Below are positions 52,522-63,069 of a stretch of DNA of 64,000 nucleotides, in pieces (position 1 is the stretch's first letter; each line of letters starts with the position of its first letter). A program made the translations under genes and the position numbers. The notes beneath the pieces are model-generated. The model searched no databases, was not told the DNA's origin, and saw nothing but the letters and a program-made list of their open reading frames with translations. Source of the stretch: JBGAMH01 sp044222045 (lineage in GTDB: Bacteria; Eisenbacteria; RBG-16-71-46); NCBI GenBank assembly GCA_044222045.1, contig JBGAOB010000002.1, positions 1 to 64,000 on the forward strand, given 5' to 3'.

Positions 52522-53135
52522 TCAGTTCCGGAGCGGCCGGAACGCGGGAGTGACGCGGGACGATGGGCGGGGGCGTTCGGCGGGGCCGCCCGTTGCGACG
52601 AGCGGGCCGAGCAGCGCTCCGTACGTCGGGTTCGGCGCGGCCGGCACACGATGGTCGTCCTCGATGTCGGCGTCGCACTCGTCGTGCGACTGGTACGTGG
52701 CCGTGTCGAGCCGACCACCCAGCGGCGCGCGGCCGTGGAACGCCACGCGTGCTTCCTGAAGGGCTTCGACCGGCAGCGGCATGCGCCCCGCCGGATCGAT
52801 CACGAACCCGTCGGAGCGCGCCACTTCGCGCTCGCCGTGCTCCGCGCCACCGCGCAGCCGGAGCACCGCGCGGTGCCCGAGGCCCGCGGGAGCGCGCCAC
52901 GTCACGTGACCGTCGAGCGCGGCGCGTTCGGTCGAGACTTGTGTCCACAGGGCCCGCCGTCCAGCGAGACCTCCAGCTCCACTTCGTAGGTGCCCGCCGG
53001 CAGATCGGACCAGCGCACGTCCACGCACTCGGACGCGGCCACGCGCGCGGGCACGCCTTCGAGCCGCGCCGCACGAGCGGCGTGCGGCGCGAGCAGGATC
53101 GCCAGGGCGAACAGGATGAGGAGCGGTGGGCGCAT
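52522..53135 (-). pseudogene. Exported PLRN-tail protein, frameshifted, paired with the second TonB receptor
   Basis: The start MRPPLLILFALAILLAPHAARA is a signal peptide. The frame runs to EVELEVSLDGGP and then breaks near 52948; the continuation in another frame reads WTQVSTERAALDGHVTWRAP... to PAFRPLRN. Removing one TG from a TGTG dinucleotide restores a continuous protein of about 203 residues that aligns with the exported protein at 47915-48550 (DGGPW...). The remainder of both frames is intact, so it is either a very recent mutation or a sequencing error. A truncated 77-residue product would result if real. Confidence 0.72.
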
Positions 53136-53343
53136 GTCGGTCCGCCGGAGCGGGCGGGCAGTCTCGCACGCGAAACGGCCGCCGAGCCACGGCGGAATGC
53201 GGAGCGTCGCCCGGCGCGGCTGGCGCGTGCCCGAGCGCGCGGCTAGGCTCCCCGACCGCCCGGGGCGCGAACGCCTTCGCAGGACTCCGGGCGCAACCCT
53301 TTCGCGCACGCCGCCCGCGCGCAGGCCGAATCCACGGAGTGCC

Positions 53344-55194
53344 ATGAGCTTCCGTACCCTTCGCGAATTCCTGGACGTCTGCCGGACGAATGGCGACCTG
53401 AAGCGCGTCACGCGCGAGGTGGACTGGCAGTACGAGGTCACCGACATCGCCTGCCGCGAGGCGAAGCAGGAAGGCCCCGCGCTGCTGTTCGAGAACGTGC
53501 GGGGCTCGAAGTTCCCGCTCGCGGTGAACGTGCTGGCCGCGCACCGGCGCATCGAGTGGGCGCTGGGCCGTACGCCGAAGTCGGTCGGCGCCGAGATCGA
53601 GGAGATCTTCCACGCGCTGCCGCCGAAGAAGCTCGGCGACCTGTGGGCGTTGCGCGGTTCGCTGCCGCGCGTGCTGGCGAGCCGGCCCGCGCACGTGGGC
53701 CGCGCGCCGGTGCAGGAGCACTCGCTCGGCCCCGACCTCGCGCCGCTGCCGATCCTGCAGCTGTGGCCGAAGGACGGCGGGCGCTTCGTCACGTTTCCGC
53801 TCGTGTTCACGGAAGACCCCGACACGCACAAGCGGAACCTCGGCCTGTATCGCATCCACGTGTACGACGCGAAGACCACCGGCATGCACTGGCAGATCGG
53901 CAAGGGCGGCGGCTTCCACTTCCACAAGGCCGAGAAACGCGGGCAGGCGCTGGAGGTGGCGATCGGCGTGGGCGCGGATCCCGCCACGCTGCTGGCCGGC
54001 GTCGCGCCGCTTCCCGAGGGCATCGACGAGCTGGCGTTCGCCGGCTTCCTGCGCGGCCGGCCCACGCGCATGGCCCGCGCCACCACGCTGTCCATGAGCG
54101 TGCCCGCCGACGCGGAGTTCGTGATCGAGGGCGTCGTGCCCGCCGGCGAACGTCGCACCGAGGGACCGTTCGGCGACCACTTCGGCCACTACTCGCACGC
54201 CGCGCCGTTCCCGGTGTTCCACGTGAAGAACGTGACGCATCGCACGCAGCCCATCTTCCACGCGAGCGTGGTGGGCAAGCCGCCGCAGGAGGACCTGTGG
54301 ATGGGCGAGGCCGTGCAGGAGATGTTCACCGGCGTGCTCAAGGTGATCCATCCCGAGATCGTGGACCTGTGGGCGTACTTCGAGGCCGGCTTCCACAACC
54401 TGCTCGTGGTGTCGGTGGAGAACCGCTTCGCCCGCGAGGCGCGCAAGACCGCCCTCGGCCTGATGGGCACCGGTCAGCTCTCGCTGACCAAGATGATCGT
54501 GCTGGTGGACGGCGACGTGAACCCGCGCGACCGGAACGCCGTGTTCGAGGCGATCGTGCGCCACTTCGACGCCGGCGAGGACCTGATGGTGATCCCCGGC
54601 GTGCCGCTGGACACGCTCGACTTCACGAGTTTCACGATGAACCTGGGCAGCAAGATGGTGGTGGACGCCCAGTCGCACGCGAAGCCGGTGGGCAGCTCGG
54701 GCGGCGGCACGTTCGTGGCGCCCGCGGCGCGCACGCCGATGTCCACGGTGCCCGACCCGCGCACGTTCGAGCCGCGCGTGGCCGCGTGGGTGCTCGGCTG
54801 GGGCGGCATCCTGATCGTGCAGGCGAAGGCTGACGGCCGCGCCGTGGTGGAGAGCCTCCTCGCGCGGCCCGAGTACCAGGGCTGCGCGTGGGTCGTGGCC
54901 GTGAGCGAGGACGTGCCGCTGGACGATCCGTCGCTGCTCCTGTGGGGCATCTTCACGCGGTTCGACTGCGCGCGCGACGTGATCCCCGCGAAGGTGGAAA
55001 CGCGCGGCACGTGGGTGCAGTGCCACGGCCCGCTCGGCATCGACGCCACGTGGAAGCCCGGCTACCCCGACCCGGTCGCGCTGCCCGCCGAGACGATCGC
55101 GAAGGTGGACGGCTGGTGGGGGAAGGCCCCGGCCGCACCGGCGGGGAGCGGCCCGCGTGGAGTTCGGAATGCAGGGCAAGCCGATGGGCGATGA
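53344..55194 (+). CDS. ubiD: UbiD-family decarboxylase
   Basis: 616 residues, the long form seen for menaquinone-type UbiD proteins. The enzyme decarboxylates an aromatic acid using prenylated FMN. The active-site region FVIEGVVPAGERRTEGPFGDHFGHYS contains the conserved Glu-Arg-Glu network, and GMHWQIGKGGGFHFHKAE binds the cofactor phosphate/metal. The start MSFRTLREFLDVC is the family N-terminus. It is divergent from the small exported gene (208-bp gap, no firm promoter seen). Its last 26 nt overlap the AlbA_2-type gene. Confidence 0.94.
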   Translation: MSFRTLREFLDVCRTNGDLKRVTREVDWQYEVTDIACREAKQEGPALLFENVRGSKFPLAVNVLAAHRRIEWALGRTPKSVGAEIEEIFHALPPKKLGDLWALRGSLPRVLASRPAHVGRAPVQEHSLGPDLAPLPILQLWPKDGGRFVTFPLVFTEDPDTHKRNLGLYRIHVYDAKTTGMHWQIGKGGGFHFHKAEKRGQALEVAIGVGADPATLLAGVAPLPEGIDELAFAGFLRGRPTRMARATTLSMSVPADAEFVIEGVVPAGERRTEGPFGDHFGHYSHAAPFPVFHVKNVTHRTQPIFHASVVGKPPQEDLWMGEAVQEMFTGVLKVIHPEIVDLWAYFEAGFHNLLVVSVENRFAREARKTALGLMGTGQLSLTKMIVLVDGDVNPRDRNAVFEAIVRHFDAGEDLMVIPGVPLDTLDFTSFTMNLGSKMVVDAQSHAKPVGSSGGGTFVAPAARTPMSTVPDPRTFEPRVAAWVLGWGGILIVQAKADGRAVVESLLARPEYQGCAWVVAVSEDVPLDDPSLLLWGIFTRFDCARDVIPAKVETRGTWVQCHGPLGIDATWKPGYPDPVALPAETIAKVDGWWGKAPAAPAGSGPRGVRNAGQADGR

Positions 55195-56668
55195 GTACGT
55201 GGACCGGCTCCTGAACCAGGAGGAGTCCGAGGACCTCGAGTTCAAACGGGTCGGCGACAAGCTCACTCGAAAGCTCGAGACTATTGTCGCCATGGCCAAT
55301 ACACGGGGCGGGGTGCTCGTTCTAGGGATCGAGGACGCTCGCAAGGCGTCAGGCCGGGACCGGGTTCACGGCATCCAGGAGAACCCCGAAAGCGTGGACG
55401 AGCTCCGCCGAATGATCGCGCAGAAGATCACGCCCCCACTGGACCGACCACACACGGCCCCGCCGTCCTTCCGTGAGCTGAGTTGCACGCTGCGAGACGG
55501 GACGGAAGGTTCCGTGGTGTTCGTGCGGATTGAGAAGAGCAGCGAGGTGCACTCCATCGTCGACGGTGGAACCTACGTACGCATGCAAAGGTCGAACAGG
55601 CAGATTTCGGCGGCAGAGATCACGGCTCTAGCACTGCAACGTGGAAGCAGGAGTTGGGTTGCGGCCCCCGTGGCCGTTCCATTCGATCTGCTGGACACAG
55701 CGCACTGGCGTGAGTACTCGTCGGCAAGACGCCTCACGCGTCCACTGCTGGAGTCGCTGCGCCATCTGGGCCTCGCCGTCGAGGTGGAGAGCGGCGAATC
55801 GCGGCCAACGCGGGCAGCCGTGTTGCTGTTCGGCGAGAACCCGGGTGGGCTGCTCGACTCGAAGTGCGCAGTCCGGCTGTTTCACTATCGCGGGGACCGC
55901 GTCGAACACTCGCCCGACACGAACCTGCTCCGACCTCCCAAGTCCATCTCCGGCCCGGTCGTGGTGCAGATTCGCGAGACGTTGGAATCACTCCTCGAAG
56001 CGCTTTCGACAGGCGTACAGGTGGGCTCGCTCGGGTTCGAGGTCGTCCAGAAGTACCCCGTGCGGGTGCTGCGGGAAGCGATCACGAATGCCGTCATTCA
56101 CAGGGACTACGGGATTGACGCCGACATCCACGTCCGTGTCTTCTCGAATCGCGTCGAAGTCGAAAGCCCCGGTGTGCTGCCAGGAGAGGTGACACCCTCG
56201 AACATCGAGGTCATTGGATCTCGGCCTCGCAATAGAGCTCTCGTCGACCACCTTCGGGAGTTCCCGAACCCTCCGAACCTCGACGCAGGGGAAGGGGTTC
56301 GAATGATGTTCCTGGCGATGCGCCAGGCTCGCCTCTATCCACCGCTGTACGTCACTCGACCAGATCATCCGCGCGAGTCAGTTGTCGTGACCTGTTTCAA
56401 TGCCGCGCGCCCCGATCTTTGGTCGGAGGTCGAGCACTACCTTGAAGCCCACTTGGACATTGGCAACGTGGAGATCCGCAATCTGCTCGGCACTGACGAC
56501 CCGGTGAGGGCGTCCCGCGTTCTGAAGGCGTGGGTGGACCTCGGCCTGCTCGTCGTGACCAATCCAGCAGCTGCCAAGCAGCGCCGGCGATACCGCCGAC
56601 CCGGGGCGCCCCGACTACCGGACTTGTTTTCAAAGGGGGTCGGCAAACAATCGGATGAATCTCGCTAA
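55169..56668 (+). CDS. AlbA_2 (Schlafen-type) DNA-binding / ATPase-domain protein, probably transferred
   Basis: 499 residues. The N-terminal AlbA_2 domain shows ESEDLEFKR and IVAMANTRGGVLVLGIED. A middle part is followed by an HATPase_c_4-like region near residue 300 (REAITNAVIHRDYG, VRVFSNRVEVESPGVLPGEV, GEGVRMMF) and a C-terminal winged-helix-like end. Such proteins are widespread accessory regulators and some belong to defence or mobile regions. Codon use is visibly less GC-biased (tta/att/aat codons) than in ubiD, suggesting transfer. The ATG at 55169 has a GGAG site and overlaps ubiD; ATG 55184 is an alternative. Confidence 0.85.
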   Translation: MQGKPMGDEYVDRLLNQEESEDLEFKRVGDKLTRKLETIVAMANTRGGVLVLGIEDARKASGRDRVHGIQENPESVDELRRMIAQKITPPLDRPHTAPPSFRELSCTLRDGTEGSVVFVRIEKSSEVHSIVDGGTYVRMQRSNRQISAAEITALALQRGSRSWVAAPVAVPFDLLDTAHWREYSSARRLTRPLLESLRHLGLAVEVESGESRPTRAAVLLFGENPGGLLDSKCAVRLFHYRGDRVEHSPDTNLLRPPKSISGPVVVQIRETLESLLEALSTGVQVGSLGFEVVQKYPVRVLREAITNAVIHRDYGIDADIHVRVFSNRVEVESPGVLPGEVTPSNIEVIGSRPRNRALVDHLREFPNPPNLDAGEGVRMMFLAMRQARLYPPLYVTRPDHPRESVVVTCFNAARPDLWSEVEHYLEAHLDIGNVEIRNLLGTDDPVRASRVLKAWVDLGLLVVTNPAAAKQRRRYRRPGAPRLPDLFSKGVGKQSDESR

Positions 56669-56833
56669 CAGAATGTCTGACAAAATCATAGGTCGGCCGG
56701 TCATTGCGTTTTCGGCCCCGTGGGCGGCCGGCGGACTGAGGAGTGGGTGATGCCACAGCCGGCAGAGGGCTTCCGGAGAGCGTTCACTTGTACTCAGCAC
56801 TGATTCTCGCGAAGCAGTCCCCGGGAGGTGCTC

Positions 56834-57229
56834 ATGGGTAGTGAAAGCGAGTCGACTCCCGCCTCCCTCGCCCGCGAGTTCTGGCGGCTCATGGCGACGA
56901 ACGACTTCTTTTCGGTCGCCTCCGTGCTCGCCGACGACTTCGTGGCCGAGTGGCCGCAATCGCGCGAGCGCATCCGCGGCGCCACGGCCTACGCGCGGAT
57001 CAACGCCGAGTATCCGGCGAACGGGCCGTGGCGCTTCGAGGTGCACCGCGTGGTCGGCGGCGAGAACGACACGGTCACGGACGTGACGTTCACCGACGGT
57101 GTGCAGGGCGCGCGCGTGATCTCGTTCTTCACGATCGCGAACGGCCGCATCTCGCGCATGGTCGAGTACTTCCCCGACCCGTACGAGCCGCCCGCGAACC
57201 GAGCGCACCTCGTGGAGCGGATGGATTGA
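56834..57229 (+). CDS. SnoaL/NTF2-like protein
   Basis: 131 residues. The pattern LAREFWRLMATNDFFSVASVLADDFVAEWPQSRERIRGATAYARIN and FFTIANGRISRMVEYFPDPYEPP matches the NTF2/SnoaL fold: an N-terminal helix pair, then a curved sheet. Members are isomerases, hydrolases or ligand-binding proteins; no catalytic assignment can be made. The ATG follows GGGAGG by 5 nt. It starts a small cluster of cytosolic proteins with 4-nt or close overlaps. The gap 56669-56833 shows nothing. Confidence 0.85.
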   Translation: MGSESESTPASLAREFWRLMATNDFFSVASVLADDFVAEWPQSRERIRGATAYARINAEYPANGPWRFEVHRVVGGENDTVTDVTFTDGVQGARVISFFTIANGRISRMVEYFPDPYEPPANRAHLVERMD

Positions 57230-57750
57230 GCCCGCGTCCCTCCACGGGTCGCGCGACCAGCGCGGGCGCCGGGGCGCGCTCCCCGCGCCGGGCCTCCCGC
57301 GCCACGATCGCACGCGTGCGCCGGCTCTGCCTGTCGCTGCCCGACACGAGCGAGCGCGTGAGCCACGGCGAGCCCACGTTCTTCGTGGCGAAACGCGTGT
57401 TCGTGATGTTCGCGGACAACCACCACGACGACGGCCACGTGGCGGTGTGGGTGCCGGCTCCGGCGGGCGTGCAGGAACAGTTGATCGCGTCCGACCCGCG
57501 CACGTACTTCCGCCCGCCGTACGTCGGCGTGCGCGGCTGGGTGGGCATCGAACTCGGCCGCGTCTCCGACGGCGCACTCGCCTTCCACGTGCAGGCGGCG
57601 TGGGACCTGGTCGCGCCGGCGAAGGTGCGCTCGCTCGCTGCCGCGGCCGAAGCCACGCCACCACGCGCGGTCGCCCGCCCGCGGAAACGTCCCGCATCGG
57701 CTTCGCGCCCCCGCCGCTCACCGACTTCCCGACGGAGCACCTCGCGATGA
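57226..57750 (+). CDS. MmcQ/YjbR-family protein
   Basis: The core LCLSLPDTSERVSHGEPTFFVAKRVFVMF, YVGVRGWVGIEL and VQAAWDLVAPAK match the MmcQ/YjbR family, a CyaY-like fold with DNA-binding-like surface and unknown role. The start is unclear: a TTG at 57226 overlaps the SnoaL stop and gives 174 residues with an Arg/Ala-rich head, while a GTG at 57316 cuts into the first helix. The C-terminus is a basic tail. Its stop overlaps the next start by 4 nt (ATGA). Confidence 0.72.
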   Translation: MSPRPSTGRATSAGAGARSPRRASRATIARVRRLCLSLPDTSERVSHGEPTFFVAKRVFVMFADNHHDDGHVAVWVPAPAGVQEQLIASDPRTYFRPPYVGVRGWVGIELGRVSDGALAFHVQAAWDLVAPAKVRSLAAAAEATPPRAVARPRKRPASASRPRRSPTSRRSTSR

Positions 57751-58151
57751 CCACCCGCGCCACCGGCACGTTCGAAGTGAAGATCTCCCCGCTCGCCGTG
57801 CACGACGAAGCCGTGCCCGTGAAGCTCGCGCGCATGTCGATCGACAAGCAGCTCCACGGGGACCTCGAGGCCACGTCGCGCGGCGAGATGCTGGCCATGA
57901 TGACCGACACGCAGGGCTCGGCGGGCTACGTGGCGATCGAGCGCGTGACGGGCCGGCTGCACGGCCGCGAGGGCAGCTTCGTGCTCCAGCACAGCAGCAC
58001 CATGGCGCGCGGCGTGCCGCAGCAGTCGATCCAGGTGATCCCCGACTCGGGCACCGGTGACCTGGCCGGGCTCGCGGGTGCGTTCGTCATCGACATCCGC
58101 GACAAGCAGCACTTCTACACGTTCGAGTACACGCTCGACGCCGCGAAGTAG
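57747..58151 (+). CDS. DUF3224-family protein
   Basis: 134 residues. TGTFEVKISPLAVHDE, ARMSIDKQLHGDLEATSRGEMLA, GSAGYVAIERVTGRLHGREGSFVLQHSSTM and DLAGLAGAFVIDIRDKQHFYTFEYTL correspond to the DUF3224/AOC-like beta-barrel family. Family function is unknown. Translationally coupled to the YjbR-family gene by ATGA. Confidence 0.88.
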   Translation: MTTRATGTFEVKISPLAVHDEAVPVKLARMSIDKQLHGDLEATSRGEMLAMMTDTQGSAGYVAIERVTGRLHGREGSFVLQHSSTMARGVPQQSIQVIPDSGTGDLAGLAGAFVIDIRDKQHFYTFEYTLDAAK

Positions 58152-58232
58152 CGGTTCGCCGCACGCGCGTCCGTCCGCGGCGCGATCACTGACGCGAACG
58201 CCGGCGACTGGCGGGCTGCATGCGCCGGCCGC

Positions 58233-58238
58233 TAGATT
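58233..58238 (+). promoter_or_regulatory. -10 element close to the start of the PD40-like protein gene
   Basis: TAGATT ends 7 nt before the ATG at 58246 with no Shine-Dalgarno. It supports the start choice and a promoter separate from the DUF3224 cluster. Confidence 0.4.
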
Positions 58239-58245
58239 GCCGCGC

Positions 58246-59166
58246 ATGGTCGCCTTCCCTCGACGGTGGCTCGTGGCTTCGGCCGCGCTCGCCACCGGGC
58301 TGCTGCTGCTCGCCTCGGCCCTGCACGCCCGCCCGGTTCGCCGCTCCCGCTCCGCCTCGCGCGCGTCGCGCCCCGCGGCGATCGCACCGCCCGCCGACTG
58401 CGCGTGGCGCGTGATCGACGTGCGCGAGCCGCGCGACCACGAGGACGCGTGGGAGCCGCGGCACCCGCTGCTGCGCGATCCGCTCGATCCCAACCGCGTG
58501 CCGGGACTGCCGCCGCTGGTGGCGGTGGTGCGCACCGATGCCCAGCGCCACCCGCACCTCGTGGTCGAGAACACGACGCGCGGCACCTCTCACCCGGTGG
58601 GCGGCGATCGCTGGCTGTCGCAGCCGCGCTGGTCGCCCGACGGCCGCCTGCTCGCGTGCACGGTGTGGAAGTCGCGCCAGCGCCCGTGGAGCCTGTGCCT
58701 GATCGACGTGGCGTCCGGCCGCGTCACGGAACCGGCGCTCGACGTGCAGGTCTCGTCCATGCGCTGGTCGCCCGACTCGCGACACATCGCCGTGTCCGGC
58801 GCGCGCAGCGCCCGCGACGTCGTGGTGCTGGCCGTGGTGGCGGCCGACGACGGCGAGGCGCGCGTCGTGGACTCGCTCGGCGTTTACGCGGATCACGAGT
58901 TCAGCTGGTCGCCCGACGGCTCCACGCTCGCGGTGGTGCGTCCCACCGGGCTCGTCGTGGGGCAGGAGATCGTCGAGTCGCAGCTGTGGCTGGTGGCCGT
59001 GGACGGCCGCCGCTGCCCGATCGTGCGCGCGCCCGGCCAGGTGCTGCGCGAGCCTCGCTGGGTGGACGCGCGCCGCGTGCGTTTCGTGCAGCACTCGGGG
59101 CGCGAACGTCCCGAAGCCGCGGTGGCGCGGCTGGCGGTGGTCGAGCCGCGCGGCGCCACGCCGTGA
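58246..59166 (+). CDS. Exported WD40/PD40-like beta-propeller protein
   Basis: 306 residues. The N-terminus has a hydrophobic stretch (WLVASAALATGLLLLASALHA) acting as signal peptide. At least three PD40 blades are seen by their core motif: QPRWSPDGRLLACTVW, SMRWSPDSRHIAVSGA, EFSWSPDGSTLAVVR, as in TolB. TolB-type propellers bind peptidoglycan-associated partners in the periplasm. The following gene encodes a peptidoglycan amidase and starts within this stop codon (GTGA), so the two are probably made together and may act on the cell wall. Confidence 0.82.
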   Translation: MVAFPRRWLVASAALATGLLLLASALHARPVRRSRSASRASRPAAIAPPADCAWRVIDVREPRDHEDAWEPRHPLLRDPLDPNRVPGLPPLVAVVRTDAQRHPHLVVENTTRGTSHPVGGDRWLSQPRWSPDGRLLACTVWKSRQRPWSLCLIDVASGRVTEPALDVQVSSMRWSPDSRHIAVSGARSARDVVVLAVVAADDGEARVVDSLGVYADHEFSWSPDGSTLAVVRPTGLVVGQEIVESQLWLVAVDGRRCPIVRAPGQVLREPRWVDARRVRFVQHSGRERPEAAVARLAVVEPRGATP

Positions 59167-60490
59167 ACGCCCGGCGCGCGGCGAGTGCGCTGGCGGTGCT
59201 CGCGCTGCTGGCGGGCTGCGCGCGGTTCGGCGCCACGCCGGCGGACGAGCCGGCCGGCACCGGTGTGCGGCCCGTGGACGTGTGGATCGACGCGGGCCAC
59301 GGCGGGCGCGATCCCGGCAACCTCGGCGCGAGCCGCGACCCGGCGCGGCAGGAAAAGCAGCTCGTGCTCGCGGTGTCGCGCCACTTCCGCCAGGCGCTCG
59401 ATCGGCGCGGATACGACGCGTTGCTGGTGCGCGACGACGACCGGTTCCTCACACTGGGCCAGCGCTCGCGCATCGCGAACGGCGAGATCCCCGACGCCGA
59501 CGGCCGCCAGGCGCGCGGGCGCCTGGTCGTGAGCCTGCACCTCAACGGCAGCATCCCGTCGGTCGTGGGCACGGAGTCGTTCTGGGCGCGCGCCAAGGCT
59601 CGCGCCGCGCACGCGGACTCCTGGCGCGAGGACAGCGCGGTCGCCACGGCCGTGCACGCGGGCGTGGCGCAGGCGTTGGGTCGCATCTACGGCACGTGCA
59701 GTGCGGATCGCAGCGTGCGCGAGGCGGGCTACTCGGTGTTGCGGCGCGCCGAGGCGCCGGCGGTGCTCGTGGAGATGGGCTTCGTCACGAACGCATGCCA
59801 GCAGTCGGCGATGAGCGACGGTGCGTCGCAGAAGCTCATGGCCGAGGCGCTCGCACAGGGCGTGCGCTACGCGCTCGCCCCGCGAAGCGAGGGCGGGCGC
59901 GCGCGGCCGGAGCTGTTCGAGCTGCCCGAGAAGCCGCCGGCCGAGGACGGCCGCGGGCCGGCGCCCGCGCCGGCGGGTGCGGCAGGCGTCACGCTGGACG
60001 AGCGCTTCGAGACGGCGGCGTTCCCGCCGCGGGGCTGGACGCTCGAGCGCCTCGGCGCGGACAGCACGCAGCGCTGGTCACGGCGCGGCGACCTCGCGGG
60101 GCGCACCAGCCACGTGGCCTGGGCCGACGGCCAGCAGCGCGGCGCCGACGCGTGGCTCGTGTCGCCGGCGCTGGCGCTGGCGGACTCGAACGCGGTGCTG
60201 GAGTTCGCGTGGTCGGGCAACCGCCGCACGACGGCGGCCGTGCTCGCCGAGTGCCGCGTGCTGCGCTCGGGTGACACGCGCTGGGAGCGTGCGTGGTCGC
60301 TGCGCGGCGAGACGCCGGGGCCGGAGTTCGCGTGGCGCACGGAGCGCGTGTCGCTGGCCGATTGGGCCGGCGCGACCGTGCGCATCGCGTTTCGCGCGGC
60401 GGGCGGGCGCGGCGCGGACTTCGCGATCGACGACGTGCGCGTGGGCCGGGCGGCCGACACGCGAGGACCGGGCGCGCGCGTCGAGTCGCG

Positions 60491-60494
<4 letters not shown>
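59163..60494 (+). CDS. N-acetylmuramoyl-L-alanine amidase lipoprotein with C-terminal jelly-roll domain
   Basis: 443 residues, GTG start overlapping the upstream stop. A lipobox LLAGC places Cys19, so it is an outer-membrane-type lipoprotein. The Amidase_3 domain (about 35-240) contains the zinc ligands IDAGHGGRDPG, the Glu after it (RQEKQLVLAV), VSLHLNGS and the catalytic Glu in VLVEMGFVTN. It cuts the amide bond between MurNAc and the peptide. After a Pro/Ala linker a choice-of-anchor-J-like domain (about 285-430; FETAAFPPRGWTLERL, DAWLVSPALALAD) ends the protein. Its stop is shared by 4 nt with the converging kinase gene. Confidence 0.9.
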
Positions 60495-62869
<2,375 letters not shown>

Positions 62870-63069
62870 GGTGCGGGCGCGATCTCCCGTGAAGTGTCGA
62901 TCGGGGGAACGGGGGGACTGGGAGTCTCGGAGCACCGGGCCGGCGCTTGAGAGTCGATTCGCCCGTGCTCCGGTGCGCGGTGGGCGACCTCGCGGGGAGC
63001 GGGAACAACTTCCGGCCGGGCGAGCACTTCCGGCGGATTCGGCCGCCGGGCCCGTGGCCCCGGCGGGGC

